64,000 bases of DNA from Synaphobranchus kaupii (Eukaryota; Chordata; Actinopteri; Anguilliformes; Synaphobranchidae): contig CM056389.1 of NCBI GenBank assembly GCA_029718625.1, positions 3,833,734 to 3,897,733 on the forward strand, written 5' to 3'. Numbering within the stretch: position 1 is the first letter of the stretch; the number at the start of each line of letters is the position of its first letter. This document shows positions 57,907 through 64,000 of the stretch, piece by piece. The notes below the pieces were generated by a model. That model was not told where the DNA came from. It searched no databases and saw nothing but the letters and a program-made list of their open reading frames with translations. The translations under genes and the position numbers were made by a program.

Positions 57907-60375
57907 CCCCTTGGCGCAGATGGCAAATTTCACCTATTTAGGGGGTGCTCTGTTTAAGGCTTTATAACTCCAGGTGTGAGCATCACATAAACTTGCTAAA
58001 TGGCTTAAATGAAACAAGACAGGTGTACCATTTACAATACAAACTTAGATTTGTTTATTTTCATAATTTAAGTCAAAATAAAGTGCCACAAATGCAAAGA
58101 AACTTTGGGGGAAAAAATTTTTAAATTGTTTTTTTTTATTTTGTTGAGAGCTACATAAGTGAAATCCGTAATATATATACAGTACATTTCCGGGATCATA
58201 AACTCCATGTCCACATCTGAGGATGATATGCAGAACTACTAAAGGTCTATGATGCAAAATATAGCAGTGTACCCTGTTGTCCATTAGTGTCTCCAAATCT
58301 ATCCAAATTGATAAATTGTGCACTGCTCTAAATAAAAAAAGTTACGATATATTTAACTACAAATCAACAGTTTTGGCTCATAAAACTCACTTTTGCATAA
58401 TTGTCAAGTGGGAATGACTATATTTTCATCAGTATAGGGGGGTAGATATCTGTGGGTCCAAAACCTCTATGCAAAACATGTAATAAAATTATTCATTATT
58501 GTATTATAAAGCATATACATTTGCTCCTTCTGATGGCTTAAGATAAAAAAACGTTGATATCACAGTGTTACATACACCTGTTGCCTATTCATTCACTCTT
58601 GTACCTCAATAAAACATCACTTGTCCCTGTACTCTACAGTATGTATACTTTTGTCCTGGGATTGCATTTTTCTGTATTTATTTATTTCCTATTCATAATG
58701 ACTCCAAGGAAATTTCTACCTTAATCTACCACATATCAGCACACAGTAAATTGGAATGAGCATTTGTCATGCCCTAAGAGACAAGTATACGCCATAGCCT
58801 ATATTGTGTGCGATGACATGAAATAAAATAGTATTCCACCATCTGCAATATGCTGCCAAATGTTCTATCTTCAATGAACATCGGTAGCCTACATCAAAAA
58901 TACATTTAAAGATTGCACTACAGTATGTGAAATGCACTCAAAATGTGAAAATAACAATAGGGCTATCAAACATATTGGAAAGACAGTGCTCGAGTGGAAA
59001 CCCGAACGTACATATGTAGCCAGCCGCGAGACCAACGCTATTTTAAACGCAAAAATACTTACATATCGGAAAAGGGAAACTCCCCTCCGTAATGCGTATT
59101 CTGTAGAGCTTGCGTAATACTAGACCGTTAAAACGAAAACTGCCGTTACGCTGGGCTGTAGTAAATTGTTAAAAGCACCGAAAAAGACATGACTTATACC
59201 GTTGCTAAGGTTATAATGTACTCTGTTGGATAAAAAAGCCAACAATTAAACCAGAATGAACTGTAATGAATGAGACAGGCTTACAGGGCATGGGGGTATT
59301 ACGCGTCGACGTTTCAGATAGTGTAATAGCGGTATAAAGTGTTGTATATTTCTCAAACCGATTGTACCAGACAATAAATGACCACTGAATTTTGAATGGA
59401 ACATCTCGATGTGTAGAACCGATGGTGGGATTGTATATTTATTTCATATTTAGTAGCATATATTGCTAGTAGAATACATGTGTTGTGGAATAAAGCCACT
59501 CTGAGTTTCGGACTGGTGAAATTCAAGAAGTTTTATTCATGCATACATGGAGAATAAACACATTGTTCACTGTCAGTGTCCATTCTAAAGTTTCACAAAA
59601 CAAGCCTTCATACTTATACACTTTTGGTTCTACAAAACAGGGTAGAGACCGTCCTCCTTTCCCACCCTTAATTGTTTTGGGAACATCAACCTTGTTTCTC
59701 ATCCTCAGCCCCCCCTGACCCAAGGCCTCACTGCCTTGGTTCTAGACATGCATACAGACACAGGTGGGAGAAGAGTTTATTATGGTTTCAGTTCCCAAGC
59801 AGTTCCTTCAGTTCACACACTCAAAGCATTTCTTCAGTCAATTATCCTGCTCACAGTTTTCAGCTCTCTGCAGCACGCAAAGTAGGCCCAGAGCGAGGTC
59901 ACAAAGCCCTCATATTATACAGGTTATATCATTTTAATTTTTATAATTACTGAAACTTCTACACATGGTAGAATGAGATGGTACTTTCACAGTTTATTTT
60001 GCATTTGAGTGAGCACGGCTTTTCACGGCTTTTCTGGCATACGATCAGGCTATTGTTGGGTTTATCTCGTTGCTATGACGTTATTCTAATTTTATATGAT
60101 GAATAAATATATTTATGAACTCAAACATTATTATTGTCCACTATGTCACGCATAGGTAGGTATAGACTAGGTGGGGGGTTGCTTGTTAAATGGACTTGCT
60201 ACGGGGAAATAGTGACACTTAGAAACTCCATATTCTGCAGAAATCGTCACGAACCGTCTACCAATAAATTTAAAACACAGAGTTTGTGATTTCCAATAAT
60301 ATTTTGGCAGCAGGAGCAGCGAATGTCTCAGTTGAGGAAAAAGGTTCCGCCGGCGTCACCTTCTACGCCAAGGAG
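57907..60375. mobile_element. TTAA-target element, 2.0 kb (copy B) with solo LTR inside
   Basis: The ends CCCCTTGGCGCAGATGG and complement CTCCTTGGCGTAGAAGG are bounded by TTAA (57903-57906, 60376-60379). It aligns with copy A (30787-32798) in the same orientation. The additional segment 59481-59967 is the LTR plus its 4-bp duplication. The ends of copy B match each other better than those of copy A. Confidence 0.9.
59481..59963. mobile_element. Solo LTR, 483 bp (copy 2 of 2)
   Basis: TGTTGTGGAA to CTTCTACA with CATG on both sides (59477-59480, 59964-59967). Copy A of the host element has the uninterrupted ATACATGGTAGAATG near 32385, an empty site. Confidence 0.93.
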
Positions 60376-60379
60376 TTAA

Positions 60380-60993
60380 TTATAACGTTTTTTAGCCTAT
60401 TTGTTCATGAATAAACGTGGCTTTTGTTCATCCTAAAGAATGAGTGTTCTTATGTATTAATGTTTTTATGTTTTATCATAAATTAAAAGGAACGGTAAGA
60501 TTCGATTTGTGTAGGGGTGAACAGTAGCCTTTTGCGCAATCTAGGCACCCTAGATTTTTTATATAATTTGTTTTCTTGGATGTTTAGTTTTTGTCTTATG
60601 CATTAGTGTGTCAGCAGAAAAGAGCTAATTTTAGATTTCCAAACATTCTACAAAAAATGTATTGAACTATCTTCAGTGAAAAGAAGAATAACGAGTTCTG
60701 CAAGAGCTGAACTGTGGCGAGTTCTTTAAGATGCTTGGAACAACCTACCAGCTGATTTTCTTATAAAACTGAGAATTTATGCAGGTTTAAAGGCAAAGGG
60801 TGGTCACACCAAATATTGATTTGATTTTGTTTTTTACTGTTTACTGCTCTTTATAATCAAATCATTATTTTTGAAAGCATCTTCACTTTACAGAATTTTT
60901 TTTACATGTGCCTAAGACTTTAAGGGCAGAAGATTTTGAGCCTTTAAAAACAAATTTCCTGCATTTCTACACGACCTCGAAAGAAAAAGAAAA
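60380..60993. other. Unassigned sequence
   Basis: No gene. A short piece near 60930-60980 resembles 14240-14280. Confidence 0.35.
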
Positions 60994-61335
60994 ACCTGGT
61001 TATTCTTGCTCATGAGAAGGCCAGTACATCGGCTCTTCATATGGATGAAAGTATCTGGTTATTCTTGCTCATGAGAAGGCCAGTACATCGGCTCTTCATA
61101 TGGATGAAAGTACCTGGTTATTCTTGCTCATGAGAAGGCCAGTACATCGGCTCTTCATATGGATGAAAGTACCTGGTTATTCTTGCTCATGAGAAGGCCA
61201 GTACATCGGCTCTTCATATGGATGAAAGTACCTGGTTATTCTTGCTCATGGGAAGGCCAGTACATCGGCTCTTCATATGGATGAAAGTACCTGGTTATTC
61301 TTGCTCATGAGAAGACCAGTACATAGGCTTTTGAT
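60994..61335. repeat. 59-bp tandem repeat, about 5.8 copies
   Basis: Units beginning ACCTGGTTATTCTTGCTCAT start at 60994, 61053, 61112, 61171, 61230 and 61289. The copies are almost identical, with the last decaying near 61320. Confidence 0.95.
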
Positions 61336-61523
61336 ACGTGCATGTTTTTTGCGGAATTTCCTTGTTCAACTTTGTGAAATCCCTGAAGTCCAGATGTGGC
61401 TCATATTGCAGTCTATAGGCACGTCATGGGGTAGAGCCAAGTAGTGAACTACAGCTGGTTTAAAATGTAATAAAATAATCTTATCCACTCGTGTACAGAT
61501 TAGCCTACACTCTCAGTAATAGA

Positions 61524-62176
61524 GGTATAGTGGAGGTATGTTTTTATGCCTCCATGCCGGCGACAGCCGTGGCCGGAGGCATTATGTTTTCGGGTTGTCC
61601 ATCCGTACGTCCGTCCGTCCGTCCCATTCTCGTGAACGCCATATCTCAGGAATGCCTTGAGGGAAATTCTTCACATTTGGCCTAAACGTCCACTTTGACT
61701 CAAGGATGAACTGATTAGATTTTGGTGGTCAAAGGTCAAGGTCACTGTGATATCACAAAAGGCGTTTTTATTCTCACAAACGCCATATCTCAGGAACGCC
61801 TTGAGGGAATGTTTTCACATTTGGCCTAAATTTCCACTAATTTTCCAATTTCCACTCAATTCCTACGCTAATTGTGACAAAATTTCACACACATGTCTAG
61901 TAGGATAAAATGATGAAGAGATGACATTTTATATCCAGAAATTCAAAGGGTGACCTCACAAAAGACGTTATTGGCCATAACTCAAGAAATCCTATGCTAA
62001 TTATGACAACATTTCACACAAATGTCTACTTGGACTCAAATACACTTCATACCTTTTAAATTAAATTCCTTCAAAGTCTTCACGCCATATATTTTATGAG
62101 TCTGGACTGACATGGATGTAAACTGCAACTGGACTTGTTGGCGGAGGCATACAACCGCAAGGCGGTTATCTCTAGT
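61524..62176. mobile_element. GGAGGCAT-bounded DNA repeat
   Basis: TATGCCTCC...GGAGGCATTATG at the left and GCGGAGGCATACAACCGCAA at the right, with internal repeats of CGCCATATCTCAGGAA and TTTCACA.AAATGTCTA, match a dispersed fish DNA repeat. The exact ends are uncertain; it has no coding content. It includes a CCGT tetranucleotide run near 61605. Confidence 0.65.
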
Positions 62177-62773
62177 TGTTCTTTAAGGTAAATATTTCCA
62201 CAATGTGTCGAGAAAGTACAATATTGTTCTATTTGGGTACAAATAAGTTACTATGAGTTGGAAAGTTATGAAATGAATGATGTATTGCTTGCTAGGGGTA
62301 TAATTTTATGTACCTACAGGGTACCACCCCAGTGACAAACGCTTGTACCTTTTTAGGTACTATTCATACCTTTTTTTCTGAGCGTGTACCATGGTTTTAA
62401 TTTTATATGAAAGCATCTCAAATCTCGCCTCTATAGGGCTTTGAAAAAAAATCTTCTCCAAAATGTTCACAAATAAACATTTTTATTTTCGAAAATACCC
62501 CGTGTGAGGGTGTGTAGAAATGAAGGAAATTAGTTTTAAAATGTTTAAATTTTTCTGGGGGACACCCAGACCCCCGCTACTTTGTTCCCTCTTGTGCCCC
62601 ACCAACATCTCTTGATGCCCCACCAATCAGAGCAGTCTAGAAACGGCCCTGCTATCAATAATAAATAAGTTAATTAATTAAATTAAACAAAATTTCAGAG
62701 GTTTTTCAGAGGACAACAACATAAGCTTTAACCGGCTGCTCATGAAGATATTCTGCGGGGAAGCCTAGTGGAG
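62177..62773. other. Repeat fragments
   Basis: 62400-62570 resembles 14240-14400 in reverse. GTACCTTTTTAGGTACT near 62347 is a short palindrome of a known repeat type. No gene. Confidence 0.4.
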
Positions 62774-63380
62774 CGGGCTACAGTGTGTTCTGTAACGCTA
62801 TGAGTTGAAACAGAAGCTAGAATAACGTGTAGGGCTACAATGCGTTGTGTAACGTTATGAGTTGTAACCATAGCGATAATAACATGCAGGGCTACAGTGC
62901 GTTGTGTTACGTTATGAGTTGTAACCGTAGCAATAATAACGTGCAGGGCTAATACGCTATGATATTCTTTGCTGCTTCTCAAGGGCAGTGTTACAGTCCT
63001 GTAAACTCGTAGTTTAGGCTAATTGAACAAAGAAAGGCTTGTTAAATTATGCGATAAAAGACTGAAATGTCACTATACAAAGAGCATACAATTGCCTGCT
63101 GCAATAAGTCACATTAAGTTTGAGGTGATCACAAATAGTTTGTGCTCAATTTAAACAAACATAATTAACGTAGTCCGCGATGTTAATTGTGAAGTAGCCT
63201 ATGTGCGGAAAAACAGAGATGCTATTGTAACAACGAAATTGAAACAGTAGCTATAATAACGTGCAGGGCTACAGTGTGTTGTGTAACGCTATGAGTTGAA
63301 ACAGTAGCGTTAATTACGTGCAGGGCTACAGTGTGTTGTGTAACGCTATGAGTTGAAACGGTAGCGTTAATAACGTGCAT
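62774..63380. repeat. 57-bp tandem repeat, six units, split by a 290-bp block
   Basis: Units of the form AGGGCTACAGTGTGTTGTGTAAC, GCTATGAGTTGAAACAGTAG, CGATAATAACGTGC occur three times before 62949 and about three times after 63238. The interruption is a copy of the 33599-33889 block. Confidence 0.85.
62949..63238 (+). repeat. 290-bp interspersed repeat (copy 2 of 2)
   Basis: Matches 33599-33889 in the same orientation. Here it stands inside the 57-bp array, and the array resumes after it. Confidence 0.85.
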
Positions 63381-63788
63381 GTTGTTTAATAATAGTTGTT
63401 AATAACTGCGTTGTTTAGATGAATCGACATGTAATGGCACAAGTATATCTACATAATGTAGCTGAAGATATTAAGTTTTTTTGAGTCGTTGCCCAGTCTC
63501 TCAGTACAGAAGCCTGAGTGAGAGACCTGGAGTAAAAAATGGGACTGATTATTGACGTTTTTCTGGTTAACGCGTTTTGAGAGGGCGGATTACGTCCAGA
63601 CTACATGCAGCCGAGCGATATTGGATGTTAGAAGTCGCATAGAATTGACTAGTGTAACCGAAGCCTAAGACTTTTGTGGATTAGTGGGAATACTTTATGA
63701 ACCTAATTTACACAACCTCTCCCTGTGTTGGTGTGTACTTCCCAGGATCAGCATGAGCAAATAGGAAATTACAATCAGCAGTGCATTT

Positions 63789-63791
<3 letters not shown>
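63381..63791. other. Probable NLR intron
   Basis: Non-coding sequence leading to the GT run and the LRR acceptor. Confidence 0.4.

Positions 63792-63850
<59 letters not shown>
63792..63850. repeat. GT dinucleotide microsatellite at the splice acceptor
   Basis: About 29 GT repeats end 10 bases before the AG of the next exon, replacing most of the usual pyrimidine tract; only TCTCTCCAC remains. Confidence 0.95.
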
Positions 63851-63851
<1 letters not shown>

Positions 63852-63862
63852 TCTCTCCACAG

Positions 63863-64000
63863 GCTGGGTTGGTGTAATCTCACAGAGGGCTGCTGTGATG
63901 TTCTGGCCTCAGTCCTGCGTTCTCCTCACTCAGAGCTGAGAGATCTGGAGCTCAGAGACAATGAGCTGCAGGATTCAGGAGTGAGAGTGCTCTCTGCTGG
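63863..64000 (+). CDS. NLR leucine-rich-repeat exon 3 (partial, runs off the window)
   Basis: After GTCTCTCCACAG the exon enters in phase 2 and encodes LGWCNLTEGCCDVLASVL, then LRDLELRDNELQDSGVRVL. The L..C.LTE..C...AS.L opening is the same LRR exon module as at 22395 and 25002, but the sequence belongs to another subtype (SPHSELRDLELRDNELQDSG rather than [19 protein letters not shown]). No frame damage in the visible 138 bp. It may be a later exon of the same NLR, across a 38.7-kb intron, or an exon of a separate NLR gene; the window cannot decide. Confidence 0.9.

Noticed and set aside
60994..61335. CRISPR array
   Set aside because: Repeats are head to tail without unique spacers, in a eukaryotic setting.

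Overview
The window looks like nuclear DNA of a teleost fish. It carries one exon of a fish-type NLR immune receptor (FISNA plus NACHT domains), at least three phase-compatible LRR exons, and a dense load of fish-style transposons (hAT, Tc1, TTAA-target elements, PIF/Harbinger-type, L2, Tx1 and Rex1-like LINEs, a tRNA-derived SINE, solo LTRs). I see no bacterial or viral genome organisation. The species cannot be named from sequence alone.

Layout of the genic part, all on the + strand: a 1846-bp FISNA-NACHT exon (2759-4604), LRR exons at 22395-22655 and 25002-25175, and a partial LRR exon running off the end (63863-64000). Every LRR exon begins after a phase-2 intron, and each complete exon also ends in phase 2, so they can be spliced in series. 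The two middle LRR exons are close paralogues that also share flanking intron. The last belongs to a different LRR subtype and may be part of the same gene or of a neighbouring NLR. Exons upstream of 2759 and downstream of 64000 are not in the window.

Everything else is intron or intergenic DNA filled by repeats. From 7.8 to 20.9 kb there is a stack of transposons inserted one inside another, nine levels deep by my reading of terminal inverted repeats and target-site duplications. Its outermost member carries a THAP-like zinc-finger fragment. A second copy of that outer element lies at 35.2-43.1 kb, interrupted instead by an L2-type LINE that itself contains a hAT element. From 25.3 to 29.9 kb a Tx1-type LINE on the - strand is broken by a solo LTR and a SINE, and contains a minisatellite grown from its own coding sequence. 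A Rex1-like LINE (43.1-46.7 kb) contains a solo LTR. The 46.8-63.8 kb stretch holds further DNA transposons, large inverted repeats and small arrays.

Tandem arrays are frequent: 17 bp (1.4 kb), 42 bp (2.0 kb), 42 bp (21 kb), 48 bp (23 kb), 69 bp (26 kb), 59 bp (61 kb), 57 bp (63 kb), plus AT, CA, GT and poly-C tracts. Two of them show higher-order periodicity. Several paralogous segments supply both an empty and a filled insertion site inside this one window, so many element boundaries can be read directly.
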